DNA from: JADJMO01 sp016794445
GTDB taxonomy: Bacteria > Myxococcota_A > Polyangia > Polyangiales > JADJMO01
Reading direction: 5' to 3'
Assembly: GCA_016794445.1 (NCBI GenBank)
Contig: JAEUKC010000313.1
Location: forward strand, 59,021-123,020
Length of the DNA stretch: 64,000 bases
Made by a program: the position numbers and the translations under genes. The number at the start of each line of letters is the position of its first letter. Within the stretch, counting starts at the first letter, position 1. The notes below the pieces were generated by a model that did not search any database, had not been told where the DNA came from, and saw only the letters and a program-made list of their open reading frames with translations. Shown piece after piece: positions 23,153 to 31,707 of the stretch.

Positions 23153-24745
23153 ATGACAGAGAGGCGTTTGCTGCCGTTCGCAACGGTGATCCTGCAGCTC
23201 GTCCTGCTGGCGCCGAACCTCATCTGGCCGTACTTCGAGGACACCGGTTCGTTCGCGGCGACCGCACAGTGGAACGGTCGAGGCCTGGCGCTCTACCGCG
23301 ATCTGCTGGACCAGAAGCCCCCCGCGTTCTTCCTCGAGGAGCGCCTCCGCCTGGCGCTCTTTGGGATGACCCCGCTCGCGGCGCGCGCCTTCGAGCTCGC
23401 GCTGCTGGTGATCGGCGGGTGGATGCTCGGCGTCGCCGGGGCCGCCGGGCACGAGAAGGACAGCGCGCGGGCGCGCGCCTTCGTCGCGGTCGCCTTCGCA
23501 GCGCTCTCGTCGTCGGCCCTCTGGTTCCTGCCCGAGCGCGGTCAGGTCGAGTTCCACCAGGCCGCCTTCGTGTGCATCGCGCTCGGCGCCACGGCGCTCG
23601 CCCTGCGCGAGTCCGGGAACGTCCGACGCGCGCTCGGCCTGGCGTTCGTCGCTGGAGCGGCCAGCGCCTGGAGCTGCTGGCTCAAGCCCCAGTCGGCGGC
23701 GATGGCCCTGGCCATCGTCGCGGCGCTCGCGGTCCGCCGAGGGCCGCGCTCGCTCCGCGCGAAGCTCGTCGCCGCCCACGTGGGCGCGGTCGTCGCTCTG
23801 TCGCTCGCCATGGTGGTGTGGATGGCTGCCCGCGGGCAGCTGCGGGCCTTCGCCGACGTCATGTTCCGGCTCAACCCGGCGTACACGCGCCTGCCGCAGT
23901 TCTCGCTCCGCCACGTCCTCCCGGCGCTCTACAACATCTACAGCGGTCCGCGCGCCCTGGTGGTCTTCGCCCTCGGACTCTCGGGCGTGGTCTCGTACGT
24001 TCGCGCGACGCGGGCCAAGGCGCTGTCCCTCGCCGAGGGCATGCTCGTCGTCGCGCCGTTGCCCTGGGCCATCGCTCAGTTCGCGTCGGGCGGCTACCTG
24101 TTCAGATACCACTCCATCGTCGCGGTCGTGCCCTTCGCACTGCTCGCCGGAGTCGGCGGAGCTTTCGTCTTCGAGAGACTGCGAACGATCCGGCCCCCGG
24201 CGCGCGCGGCGCTCGCGATCGGGACGGCGCTCGTCGTGACGGCGAACCAGTCATGGCGCGATTGCGCAGGCGACCTCGTATTCTGGGCGTCGGGCGTGAA
24301 GCCGACCGCGGCGCTCTACGACCGCTATGGCGAGGAGGGCCACTATTTCCGTTACGCGGCCCAGGTCGAGGCGGCCCGCATCGTTCGGGAGCGGGTCCCA
24401 CCCGGCCAACCGTTCTACGTGTTCGGTCGCGCAGGGGTCACGTACCTCTACGCAGATCGACCGCCTCTGAACCGCGTGCTCGCCACCACGCTGGCGTACA
24501 TGCGGGTCCCGGGTGCCGCCGAGCTGCGCAAGGAAATCGTCGACGCAATCGTCACCAGGCCGCCGAAGATCCTGCTCGTGCGCGGAGACGACGCCATGCC
24601 ATGGTTCGGTGTCCCGGTGCCGTCGAACGTGCTGCTCGCCAGGGACCCGGTGCTCGGTCGGTTCGTGTCGCAGAACTACCGGCGGATCGGCCGCATCGGC
24701 GTGAGCTTCCTCGTGTTCGAGCGGTGTGACGGCCAGCCGTGCTGA
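23153..24745 (+). CDS. Polytopic GT39/PMT-like membrane glycosyltransferase
   Basis: A 530-residue protein with about ten membrane helices in the first 370 residues and a C-terminal periplasmic part. The first loop carries PYFEDTGSFAATAQ, then DLLDQKPPAFFLEE: an acidic residue near the end of helix 1 followed by the QKPP-type motif of dolichyl/polyprenyl-phosphate-sugar-dependent transferases. Such enzymes move a sugar from a polyprenyl-phosphate donor to lipid or protein on the periplasmic face. GAGGT lies 5 bases before the ATG. Stands alone between DUF2254-like and AGPS-like genes. Confidence 0.72.
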   Translation: MTERRLLPFATVILQLVLLAPNLIWPYFEDTGSFAATAQWNGRGLALYRDLLDQKPPAFFLEERLRLALFGMTPLAARAFELALLVIGGWMLGVAGAAGHEKDSARARAFVAVAFAALSSSALWFLPERGQVEFHQAAFVCIALGATALALRESGNVRRALGLAFVAGAASAWSCWLKPQSAAMALAIVAALAVRRGPRSLRAKLVAAHVGAVVALSLAMVVWMAARGQLRAFADVMFRLNPAYTRLPQFSLRHVLPALYNIYSGPRALVVFALGLSGVVSYVRATRAKALSLAEGMLVVAPLPWAIAQFASGGYLFRYHSIVAVVPFALLAGVGGAFVFERLRTIRPPARAALAIGTALVVTANQSWRDCAGDLVFWASGVKPTAALYDRYGEEGHYFRYAAQVEAARIVRERVPPGQPFYVFGRAGVTYLYADRPPLNRVLATTLAYMRVPGAAELRKEIVDAIVTRPPKILLVRGDDAMPWFGVPVPSNVLLARDPVLGRFVSQNYRRIGRIGVSFLVFERCDGQPC

Positions 24746-24755
24746 GGTCGGGGAG

Positions 24756-26357
24756 TCATGGCTCGACCGGTAGGAGCACGCCGGGGTTGAGGATCCCGCG
24801 CGGATCCACGGCGCGCTGCGCGGCGCGGAGGGCGGCGGCGAACGGCGCGGGGCGCTCGCGGTCGTAGAACGGACGGTGCATGCGCCCGACCGCGTGGTGG
24901 TGGGTGATGGTGCCGCCGTGCGCGAGGAGCGCCTCGCAGGCCGCTTGCTTGATCTCGTGCCACGCCGCGAGCACGTCGCCGCGCGCGGGTACGAGGAAGG
25001 TGTAGTAGGGCGCCGGACCGTCGGGATACACGTGGGTGAAGCGGCACGTGAGCTTGCCACCACCACCGACCCGCCGCATCGCCTCGTGCACGGCCTCGGT
25101 GACCCCCGCGTGCAGGCGCGGGAAGGCGTCCCAGGTGCAGGCGGTCTCGAACGTGTCGGCGATGACCCCGAGCGAGAGCAGCACGCCCTGCAGGTACGGC
25201 GCCTCCACGAACGCCTGCTTCCAGGCCGCGCCCGCGTCGTCGGCGCCGCCATCGTCGGTCTTCTTCGAGATGCCGCGCGGAGCGACGCCGCCCTCCTCGG
25301 CGCAGATGGCCACGGCGCGCGCCATGGGCTCGTCGATCACGCGATCGGCCGACTCGTAGGCGAGGACGAGGACGCTCTTGCCGACGTCGTCGCCTTGCGT
25401 GACGCGGTGGAGGCCTGCCTCGTGCGCGTCGAGGAGGCGACAGTTGGTGGGGTGCAGCGCGGCCTGCGCGATCCGGCGCACCGCGGTGACCGCGCGCTCG
25501 AAGTCCGGGAACAGCACGGTGGCGCGGGTGCGGTGGCGCGGCCGGGGGTGGAGCTTCATCCAGGCCTCGGTGATGACCCCGAGCGTGCCCTCCGAGCCGA
25601 GCGCGAGACGATCCGGGCTCGGCCCGGCACCCGACCCGGGCAGCCGCCGCGAGGCCCACACGCCGACCGGCGTGAGCATGCGGATCGACTCGGTCAGATC
25701 GTCGATGTGCGTGTAGACGGTTGCGAAGTGACCTCCGGCGCGCGTCGCGAGCCAGCCGCCGAGCGTCGAGAGCTCGAACGACTGGGGGAAGAACCGCAGG
25801 GAGAGGCCGTAGGGGGCGAGCTGCGCCTCGAGCACCGGGCCGCGCGCGCCGGCCTGGATGCGCGCCGCGCGCGACACCTCGTCCACCTCGAGCACCCGGT
25901 CGAGCGTCGACAAGTCGACGGTGACCACGCCGCCGCGCCGGTGCTCCGCGTCGACCTCGATCCCGGACACGACGCTCGTGCCGCCGCCGTACGGCACGAG
26001 CACGAGATCGTCCTTCGCGCAGCGCTCGAACAGTCGGGCGAGGTCGGCCTCGTCGCGCGGCACGGCGACCACGTCGGGGGCCGCGCGGAAGTCGCCGGCG
26101 AACCCGCGGGCGACGTCGCGGAACGAGCGCCCGTGGGTGTGGTGGATCCGGACGAGCCGATCGGTGCTGCAGAACGGCAGATCGGCCAGGGCGGCGCGCG
26201 GGGCTGCGAGCTCGATCGCCTCGAGAGAAGGCAAGGGCGCGGGGGCGAGCCCGGAGAACCCGAGCAGCGCCTCGACGAACCCGACGAGACCGCGGCGGGT
26301 CTCCTCGTCGGGCAGCTTGTCCTCGTAGCCCCAGGCCCAGAACGAACGGGTGCGCAT
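24756..26357 (-). CDS. FAD-binding oxidase of the alkylglycerone-phosphate synthase (AGPS) type
   Basis: A 533-residue FAD enzyme of the VAO/PCMH fold. Motifs in order: DVVAVPRDEADLARLF, VPYGGGTSVVSGIEV (FAD pyrophosphate loop), LGGWLATRAGGHFATVY, LALGSEGTLGVITEAWMKL, CRFTHVYPDGPAPYYTFL and GTITHHHAVGRMHRP. The HHH motif and the THVYPDG segment are characteristic of AGPS, which exchanges an acyl for an alkyl chain on dihydroxyacetone phosphate in ether-lipid synthesis; myxobacteria make ether lipids. D-lactate-dehydrogenase-like relatives share much of this, so the substrate is inferred. The ATG at 26357 gives MRTRSFWAWGYEDK, the usual start of bacterial members. Confidence 0.8.
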   Translation of the reverse strand: MRTRSFWAWGYEDKLPDEETRRGLVGFVEALLGFSGLAPAPLPSLEAIELAAPRAALADLPFCSTDRLVRIHHTHGRSFRDVARGFAGDFRAAPDVVAVPRDEADLARLFERCAKDDLVLVPYGGGTSVVSGIEVDAEHRRGGVVTVDLSTLDRVLEVDEVSRAARIQAGARGPVLEAQLAPYGLSLRFFPQSFELSTLGGWLATRAGGHFATVYTHIDDLTESIRMLTPVGVWASRRLPGSGAGPSPDRLALGSEGTLGVITEAWMKLHPRPRHRTRATVLFPDFERAVTAVRRIAQAALHPTNCRLLDAHEAGLHRVTQGDDVGKSVLVLAYESADRVIDEPMARAVAICAEEGGVAPRGISKKTDDGGADDAGAAWKQAFVEAPYLQGVLLSLGVIADTFETACTWDAFPRLHAGVTEAVHEAMRRVGGGGKLTCRFTHVYPDGPAPYYTFLVPARGDVLAAWHEIKQAACEALLAHGGTITHHHAVGRMHRPFYDRERPAPFAAALRAAQRAVDPRGILNPGVLLPVEP

Positions 26358-26365
26358 CCGCCGCC

Positions 26366-26371
26366 ACTCTA
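26366..26371 (-). promoter_or_regulatory. -10-like element TAGAGT, 8 bases before the AGPS-like start
   Basis: Minus-strand TAGAGT ends eight bases before the ATG at 26357 in the 60-base gap to the divergent antiporter gene. Confidence 0.35.
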
Positions 26372-26417
26372 GCTGGTTCCGTGTGCGCGCAGGCCGTCGT
26401 GATGATAGACGCGGACG

Positions 26418-27830
26418 GTGACGCCCGCCCTGGTCGATTCGGTCCCCCGCCCTCGCCGCGCGGTCTGGCTCGGCTACGTCGGGGCGTTCGCGCTCTCGAT
26501 CGGCGCGTTCTTCGTGGTGCGGCACTTCGGCGAGCGGCTCCCCCTCCCGACCACCGCTCGGGTGACGCCAGCCGCCGGCGCGCACGCGGAGACGCTCGGC
26601 CAGGTGCTGCGCGCGATCGCGATCGTCGTCGTCGTCGCGCGCCTCGTCGGCCGAACGTTCGAGCGCTTCCTCGGGCAGCCGGCCGTCTCCGGGGAGATCG
26701 TCGCCGGGATCCTGCTCGGCCCGTCGTTCCTCGGTGCGATCGCGCCTTCGGTCCAGGCTTTCGTGCTCCCACCGGCCGCGGCGTCCCACCTCGGCATCGT
26801 CGCCAAGATCGGCGTCGTGCTGTTCATGTTCCTGGTCGGGCTCGAGCTCGACCCTCGGCTCCTGCGTGGACGCGCGCAGGCCACCCTCGCCATCGCCCAC
26901 GCGAGCATCCTGGTCCCGTTCGTGGCAGGGGCCGCGCTCGCCCTCGCCGTGTTCCCTCGCTACGGCCTCGCCGGCAGCTCGTTCACGGTGTTCGCGCTGT
27001 TCTTCGGCGTGTCGATGGCGGTCACCGCATTCCCGGTGCTGGCCCGCATCCTCGCCGCCCGCGGCTGGTCGTCCACGCCCCTCGGCACGACGGCGCTCGC
27101 CTGCGCGGCGGTGGGCGACGCCACGGCCTGGTGCCTGCTCGCGTTCGTCTCGGGCGTCGCGCGCTCGGAGCTCGGGCACGCGAGTTGGACCATGATCCTC
27201 GTCCTCGCCCACGCCGCCCTCGTGACCTTCGTCGCGCGGCCCCTCGTCGAGCGCCTCGCCGCCCGCGAGGAGCGACGGGAAGGCCCCGTGTCCCCCACGG
27301 TGTTCGCGATCGTGTTCGGCGGCATGCTCGCCTCGGCGGTCGTCACCGAGGCCATCGGCATCCACGCGCTGTTCGGCGCGTTCCTGTTCGGCGCCATGAT
27401 CCCCCACGACGGGCGCCTCGCGACCCAGATCCGCGCCCGCACCGAGGACCTCGTCGTGGTGCTGCTCCTGCCGATCTTCTTCGCGTTCACCGGCATGCGC
27501 ACGCGGCTCGGGCTGGTCTCGCGGCCCTCGGACGTGCTGTTCCTGGTGGTCATCGTCGCCGTCGCCTCGCTCGGCAAGATCGTCGGCACGTTCGCGGCCG
27601 CGCGGTTCACCGGCCTGCCGCGGCGCGAGGCGGGGATCCTGGGCATCCTCATGAACACGCGCGGCCTCATGGAGCTGGTCGTGCTCGACGTCGGGCTCGA
27701 CATGGGGGTGCTGTCGCCGACCCTCTTCACGATGCTCGTCACGATGGCGCTCGTGACCACGCTCGGCACCCCTCTACTGCTGGGGCGCGTGCGCGACGCG
27801 GCGCCCCGTAGTACCACTCTCGGAGGATGA
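26418..27830 (+). CDS. CPA2-family cation:proton antiporter
   Basis: A 470-residue transporter with about 13 membrane helices. Family landmarks: GEIVAGILLGPSFLG, VLFMFLVGLELDPRLLR, FGVSMAVTAFPVLARIL and CAAVGDATAWCLLAF. In most CPA2 antiporters the last segment reads DD or ND; here Gly replaces the first acidic residue while the second Asp stays, which suggests electroneutral exchange or an altered ion. No C-terminal TrkA-N/USP regulatory domain. It starts at GTG. Its stop overlaps the ATG of the S2P-CBS gene (ATGA). Confidence 0.85.
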   Translation: MTPALVDSVPRPRRAVWLGYVGAFALSIGAFFVVRHFGERLPLPTTARVTPAAGAHAETLGQVLRAIAIVVVVARLVGRTFERFLGQPAVSGEIVAGILLGPSFLGAIAPSVQAFVLPPAAASHLGIVAKIGVVLFMFLVGLELDPRLLRGRAQATLAIAHASILVPFVAGAALALAVFPRYGLAGSSFTVFALFFGVSMAVTAFPVLARILAARGWSSTPLGTTALACAAVGDATAWCLLAFVSGVARSELGHASWTMILVLAHAALVTFVARPLVERLAAREERREGPVSPTVFAIVFGGMLASAVVTEAIGIHALFGAFLFGAMIPHDGRLATQIRARTEDLVVVLLLPIFFAFTGMRTRLGLVSRPSDVLFLVVIVAVASLGKIVGTFAAARFTGLPRREAGILGILMNTRGLMELVVLDVGLDMGVLSPTLFTMLVTMALVTTLGTPLLLGRVRDAAPRSTTLGG

Positions 27831-28963
27831 ACCCCCTTCACTGGGCCGTCCGGGTGGGGCGGATCGCGCGCATCGACGTGAAGGTCCACGTGACCTTCGT
27901 CCTCGTGCTCGCCCTCGGTGCGTACCAGTGGGGTCGGCACGGCGTGCGCGGCGCCATGTTCGGCGTGGTCTCCATGCTCCTCCTGTTCGTGTGCGTCACG
28001 CTGCACGAGCTCGGGCACGGCCTCGTGGCGCGCTCGTTCCAGCTCCCCACCGACGAGATCGTGCTCTATCCGTTCGGCGGCGCGGCCAAGGTGGACCGCG
28101 AACCGCCGCGCGCGATCCAGGAGCTGATCATCGCCGGCGCCGGGCCGATCGTTAACGTCGCCATCAGCGCGGTGCTCGCCGTGGTCACCGGTGCGCGGCT
28201 CGAGTGGCAGGCCATGAGCGGCGAGACCCTCACCCGGGCCGACCTGCAGGAGCCCTCGCTCAACACGCTGCTGGTCTGGCTCCTCAGCGCCAACGTGATG
28301 ATGGCCGTCTTCAACATGATCCCGGTCCTCCCGATGGACGGCGGCCGCGTGCTGCGCGCCCTGCTCGGCCTGCGCATGTCGACCGACCGCGCGACCCAGA
28401 TCGCGGTGGTCGGCGGCGTGCTCCTCGGCGGAGGCGGCCTGGCGCTCGGCGCCATCGGCGGCAACGTCGTGCTGGCCGTCACCGCGGGGGTGGTGGTGGT
28501 GGGCGCCGTCGCCGAGTGGCCGCGCGAGAGCCGCCGGTCACCCCTCCACTTCCTTCGTGCGGGCGACGCCTACAACAAGGGCGCGATCGTGCTCGCCCCC
28601 GACGACCCCCTCGACCGCGTCGTCCACTACATCCTCACGAGCTACCAGCCCGATTTCGCGGTCGTCGAGAACGGCAAGCTCGTCGGCGCCGTGACCCGCA
28701 AGGACGTCCTCGAGGCGCTCGGCGACCCCCAGCGCGTGAAGCCGCGCGTGCGCGAGGTGATGCGCCCGGACGTGCACCGGATCGCTGCCGACGCGGCCCT
28801 CGACGACGCCTACGAGGAGATGAAGAGCGCGCGGGTCTCGCTCTCGGCGGTCTACGACGGAGACCGGTATCTCGGGCTCGTGAGCCAGGACGACATCGCC
28901 GAGGCGCGACTGGTCGCGAGCTACGCCTCGCGCAGGGAAGAGAGCTCGTTGCGCGGCTCTTGA
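27827..28963 (+). CDS. Site-2 protease (M50B) with C-terminal CBS pair
   Basis: A 378-residue intramembrane metalloprotease. The zinc motif is His60-Glu-x2-His64 (TLHELGHGLVARSF), and the third ligand lies in FNMIPVLPMDGGRVLRALLG. Six or so membrane helices cover residues 15-235. Residues about 250-365 form a CBS pair (DPLDRVVHYILTSYQPDFAVVENGKLVGAVTRKDV ending there, and the second half with YLGLVSQDDIAEARL), which usually binds adenosyl nucleotides and would tie cleavage to energy state. Coupling to the antiporter is notable because S2P-CBS proteins commonly act on transcription-factor or transporter substrates. Confidence 0.9.
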   Translation: MNPLHWAVRVGRIARIDVKVHVTFVLVLALGAYQWGRHGVRGAMFGVVSMLLLFVCVTLHELGHGLVARSFQLPTDEIVLYPFGGAAKVDREPPRAIQELIIAGAGPIVNVAISAVLAVVTGARLEWQAMSGETLTRADLQEPSLNTLLVWLLSANVMMAVFNMIPVLPMDGGRVLRALLGLRMSTDRATQIAVVGGVLLGGGGLALGAIGGNVVLAVTAGVVVVGAVAEWPRESRRSPLHFLRAGDAYNKGAIVLAPDDPLDRVVHYILTSYQPDFAVVENGKLVGAVTRKDVLEALGDPQRVKPRVREVMRPDVHRIAADAALDDAYEEMKSARVSLSAVYDGDRYLGLVSQDDIAEARLVASYASRREESSLRGS

Positions 28964-29033
28964 ACGCCGTGCACGTTTCCAGTGATGGCGGACGCGTTCG
29001 ACGCACGGCGTCGGTCTGAGGCAGGATGATCGG

Positions 29034-30080
29034 ATGAAGCGCTGGGTCTACTCCCTCCTCCTCGTCACGGGTTGCGCGACCTCCGCCGACGTCGACGTCG
29101 TGGTCGCCCGGGACGGTGGCAAGGACACGGGCAAGACCGACGCGGTCACGATCGACGAGGGCCTGCTGGAGGACACGGGGGCGACGCCCGACTCGACCAG
29201 CCCCAAGGACACGGGCGCGTCGGGCGACACGGGCGGCTCGTCGACCGACACCGGGTCGTTCGACACCGCAGTGCCGGACACGGGCGTGCTGGACACGGGT
29301 CTGCTGGACACGGGTCTGCTGGACACGGGTCTGCTGGACACGGGTGTGCTGGACACGGGCACGCCGGACACGGGCACGCCCGACACGGCGCCGGTGGACA
29401 CGGGCACGGTGGACACGGGGGCCACCGACACCGGCACGACCTCGTTCACCGCGCTCATCTACACCGACGCCACCTCGCTGACGCTCGGCGACGCGACGCT
29501 GGCCGACGAGGCAGTGCTGGCCCTCGGTGGCACCCCCACGCTGGCCGACGACCTGGACTTCAACTCGAAGTTCGACGCGAAGAAGTACGACGTCATCATC
29601 GTCGACTCCGCGTACGACTACCTACCGACCGGGATGGACACCCGCCTCTCCACGTTCGTCACCGGGGGCGGACGCATCGTGTTCGCGTACTGGGCCCTGG
29701 ACGGCAGCGCGACGCTCCGGACGGCGCTGCAGATCGCGACGACCACGAGCTTCACCACCACCCTCCCCGTCTACCGGGATCCCACGTCCCTCTTCGACCT
29801 GTTCGCCGGCCCGAAGCGGGCGCTGCCGGCGACCCTCGTCGGCACCGACAGCGTCTACGACGACGGCGACCGGCTCACCGTCACCGCCGCCGGCGCGTTC
29901 CTCGCCGCGCGCTTCTCGAGCGCCACGGGCGCGGGCGCCATCGCGGTCACCAGGTCGGGCAAGGCCATCGTCAACGGCTTCGCGCCCTACGAGTTCATGA
30001 CCCAGGACTCGGACGCCGACGGCATCAAGGACATGCGCGAGCTCTACGAGAACGAGATCGCCTACGTGCTCTCGAAGTGA
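29034..30080 (+). CDS. Surface lipoprotein with (LDTG)n linker and GATase-like domain
   Basis: A 348-residue exported protein. The signal peptide ends LLVTGC (lipobox, Cys14). Residues about 20-135 are a low-complexity Asp/Thr/Gly/Ser spacer with tandem LLDTG units. The C-terminal domain (about 140-345: TALIYTDATSLTLG, KYDVIIVDSAYDYLP, LSTFVTGGGRIVFAYW, GAIAVTRSGKAIVNGFAPYEF) has the strand-helix order of a class-I-glutamine-amidotransferase-like fold without a catalytic Cys. AGGA 8-11 bases before the ATG may serve as Shine-Dalgarno. Function unknown; probably displayed on the outer membrane. Confidence 0.75.
   Translation: MKRWVYSLLLVTGCATSADVDVVVARDGGKDTGKTDAVTIDEGLLEDTGATPDSTSPKDTGASGDTGGSSTDTGSFDTAVPDTGVLDTGLLDTGLLDTGLLDTGVLDTGTPDTGTPDTAPVDTGTVDTGATDTGTTSFTALIYTDATSLTLGDATLADEAVLALGGTPTLADDLDFNSKFDAKKYDVIIVDSAYDYLPTGMDTRLSTFVTGGGRIVFAYWALDGSATLRTALQIATTTSFTTTLPVYRDPTSLFDLFAGPKRALPATLVGTDSVYDDGDRLTVTAAGAFLAARFSSATGAGAIAVTRSGKAIVNGFAPYEFMTQDSDADGIKDMRELYENEIAYVLSK
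29286..29360 (+). repeat. 15-bp coding minisatellite (CTGCTGGACACGGGT)
   Basis: Three perfect tandem copies at 29301-29345 flanked by one-base variants at 29286-29300 and 29346-29360; weaker copies continue on both sides. Each unit encodes LLDTG, so copy-number change would keep the frame and only alter linker length. Confidence 0.9.
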
Positions 30081-30101
30081 CGCTCCGACCAGGTGCGGGG
30101 C

Positions 30102-31208
30102 TCAGGGCGCCTTCGGGATCGCCTGCTCGTGCTTGCCGAGCGTCTCGCTGAAGTTGTGACGCCCGCCGCCCTTGGCCACGAAGAAGAAGTACCGCGTCAC
30201 CGCGGGTGACAGCACCGCCGCGAGGGACTTCTCCCCGGGATTGCTCACCGCCGTGGGGGGGAGCCCCGGGTGCGTGTAGGTGCTCCAGGGGTTGTCCGCG
30301 TCGTGCTGGATGTCGGCGTTCACCTTGTGCGTGCCGACCGCGAGCCACGAGACGCACGCCGGCGTGGGGCTCTGCATGACGCGACACCCGTAGCCGGCCG
30401 TCGGGTCGGCCTGCAGCTTGCCGCCCGTCGACGCTGGCTCACGCAGGCGATTCAGGAACACCGAGGCGATGATCGGGCGCTCGTCGTCGACCGCCGCCTC
30501 CTTCTCGACCACGGACGCGAGCACCACCACCTCGCGCATCGACCAGCCGAGCTGCTTCTGCAGGAGCGCGAGGCCCGCCGCGTTCTCCTTGGCGAGGCGC
30601 TCGAGCCGCGACTTCGCCTTCTCCACGAGCTGCCGCACCACGTCGCGCGCGTCGGCGTCGGCGGGGAGCTCGTAGGTGGACGGGAAGAGCCAGCCCTCGA
30701 GAGATCCCGGGACCCCGAGCTCTTCTCCGAGCTTCGGGTCGGCCACCGCGGCGAGGAACGACGCCGCGTCGCAGATGCGCTGCTTCTCGAGGCGCGCCGC
30801 GATCTCGAAGCGGGTCCAGCCCTCGGGGAAGGTGACCCGGATGTGCGTCGCGTCGGGCGACCGACGCAGGCGACGCAGCACCTCGACGGGGGAGAGATCG
30901 TCGCGCAGGAGGTGGCGACCCGACCGCGCGAGGATGCCGCCCCGCACCCGCGCGTAGAGGCCGAACACGGGACCAGAGACCACGCCCGCCGCCTCGAGGC
31001 GCGCGATCACGTCGGCGTCGGAGGCGCCGCTCGGGACGTCGACGTCGACCGCGCGGCCTTCGCCCGTCCGCGGCCGGAACGGCAGCGCGAGGGTCACGGC
31101 CACGAGGAGCAGCACGCCCGCCGCGACCACGAAGGGCCACGGACGCCGACGCGGACCAGGCGCCGACTTCGGCGGCGCCGAGCTCCTGCGCGCGCGACGG
31201 CGGCTCAC
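30102..31208 (-). CDS. mltG: Endolytic murein transglycosylase MltG (YceG-like)
   Basis: A 368-residue protein with an Arg/Pro-rich cytoplasmic start, one membrane helix (PFVVAAGVLLLVAVTLALPF, about residues 23-42), a LysM-like subdomain (VDVPSGASDADVIARLEAAG) and the YceG catalytic domain. The latter shows GWLFPSTYELP, VVVLASVVEKEA with the catalytic Glu, SVFLNRLR, LQADPTAGYG and NPWSTYTHPGLPPTAVSNPG. MltG cuts nascent glycan strands in the periplasm. The GTG start overlaps the RuvX stop; the MltG-RuvX neighbourhood is common in bacteria. Confidence 0.93.
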   Translation of the reverse strand: MSRRRARRSSAPPKSAPGPRRRPWPFVVAAGVLLLVAVTLALPFRPRTGEGRAVDVDVPSGASDADVIARLEAAGVVSGPVFGLYARVRGGILARSGRHLLRDDLSPVEVLRRLRRSPDATHIRVTFPEGWTRFEIAARLEKQRICDAASFLAAVADPKLGEELGVPGSLEGWLFPSTYELPADADARDVVRQLVEKAKSRLERLAKENAAGLALLQKQLGWSMREVVVLASVVEKEAAVDDERPIIASVFLNRLREPASTGGKLQADPTAGYGCRVMQSPTPACVSWLAVGTHKVNADIQHDADNPWSTYTHPGLPPTAVSNPGEKSLAAVLSPAVTRYFFFVAKGGGRHNFSETLGKHEQAIPKAP

Positions 31209-31627
31209 TTGCGCTTCCTCCGCGCCTCGAGCCACGACTGCAGCAGGAACGCCGCCGCAGCGCCGTCGATCACCGCGCGCTGGCCCCGGGCATCGGTGCC
31301 GCCCTCCGAGAGCGCGGCGCTGGCCTGCACCGTCGTGAGGCGCTCGTCCCAGAGCACCACCTCGCGGCCGCTCGCGTCGGCGAGGGCCTGCGCGAACGAC
31401 TCGGTGCGGCGCGCGGCGCGCCCGGCCTCCCCGCGGAGCGACAGCGGCAACCCGACGACGAAGCGATCGACGCCCTCGCTCTCGGCCAGGGCGACGAGCG
31501 CGGCGATGAGGCCGTTGCGGTCCTTCGCGACCAGCGGCGGCCGCGGATGGGCGAGCAACGACAGCTCGTCGTCGATCGCGACGCCGCACCGAGCGCTGCC
31601 GAGGTCGAGACCCATCGTGCGTCCCAC
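31205..31627 (-). CDS. ruvX: RuvX/YqgF family RNase H-like Holliday junction resolvase
   Basis: A 140-residue protein of normal family length. Catalytic carboxylates are visible in GLDLGSARCGVAI (Asp), VLWDERLTTVQA (Glu) and AVIDGAAAAFLLQSWLE (Asp). YqgF proteins cleave nucleic acid and act in pre-16S rRNA 5' processing in several bacteria. A GTG at 31627 gives MGRTMGLDLG; the ATG four codons later is equally possible. Overlaps mltG by GTGA. Confidence 0.92.
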   Translation of the reverse strand: MGRTMGLDLGSARCGVAIDDELSLLAHPRPPLVAKDRNGLIAALVALAESEGVDRFVVGLPLSLRGEAGRAARRTESFAQALADASGREVVLWDERLTTVQASAALSEGGTDARGQRAVIDGAAAAFLLQSWLEARRKRK

Positions 31628-31707
31628 GGAGCGCCAGGTAGCGTGCCGTGCCGAGGGACGCGAGCTGGACCGGTTGCGAGGCCGAGGCGGGTTCGGTAGA
31701 GAGCGTC

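Noticed and set aside
24251..25252. Minus-strand frame across the end of the glycosyltransferase gene
   Set aside because: Contradicted by the motif-rich glycosyltransferase and AGPS-like genes in their own frames.
26358..27407. Extension of the AGPS-like frame by about 350 residues upstream
   Set aside because: The extra part lies opposite the antiporter gene, is low-complexity Arg/Glu/Asp/His, and the family start is MRTRSFWAWG.
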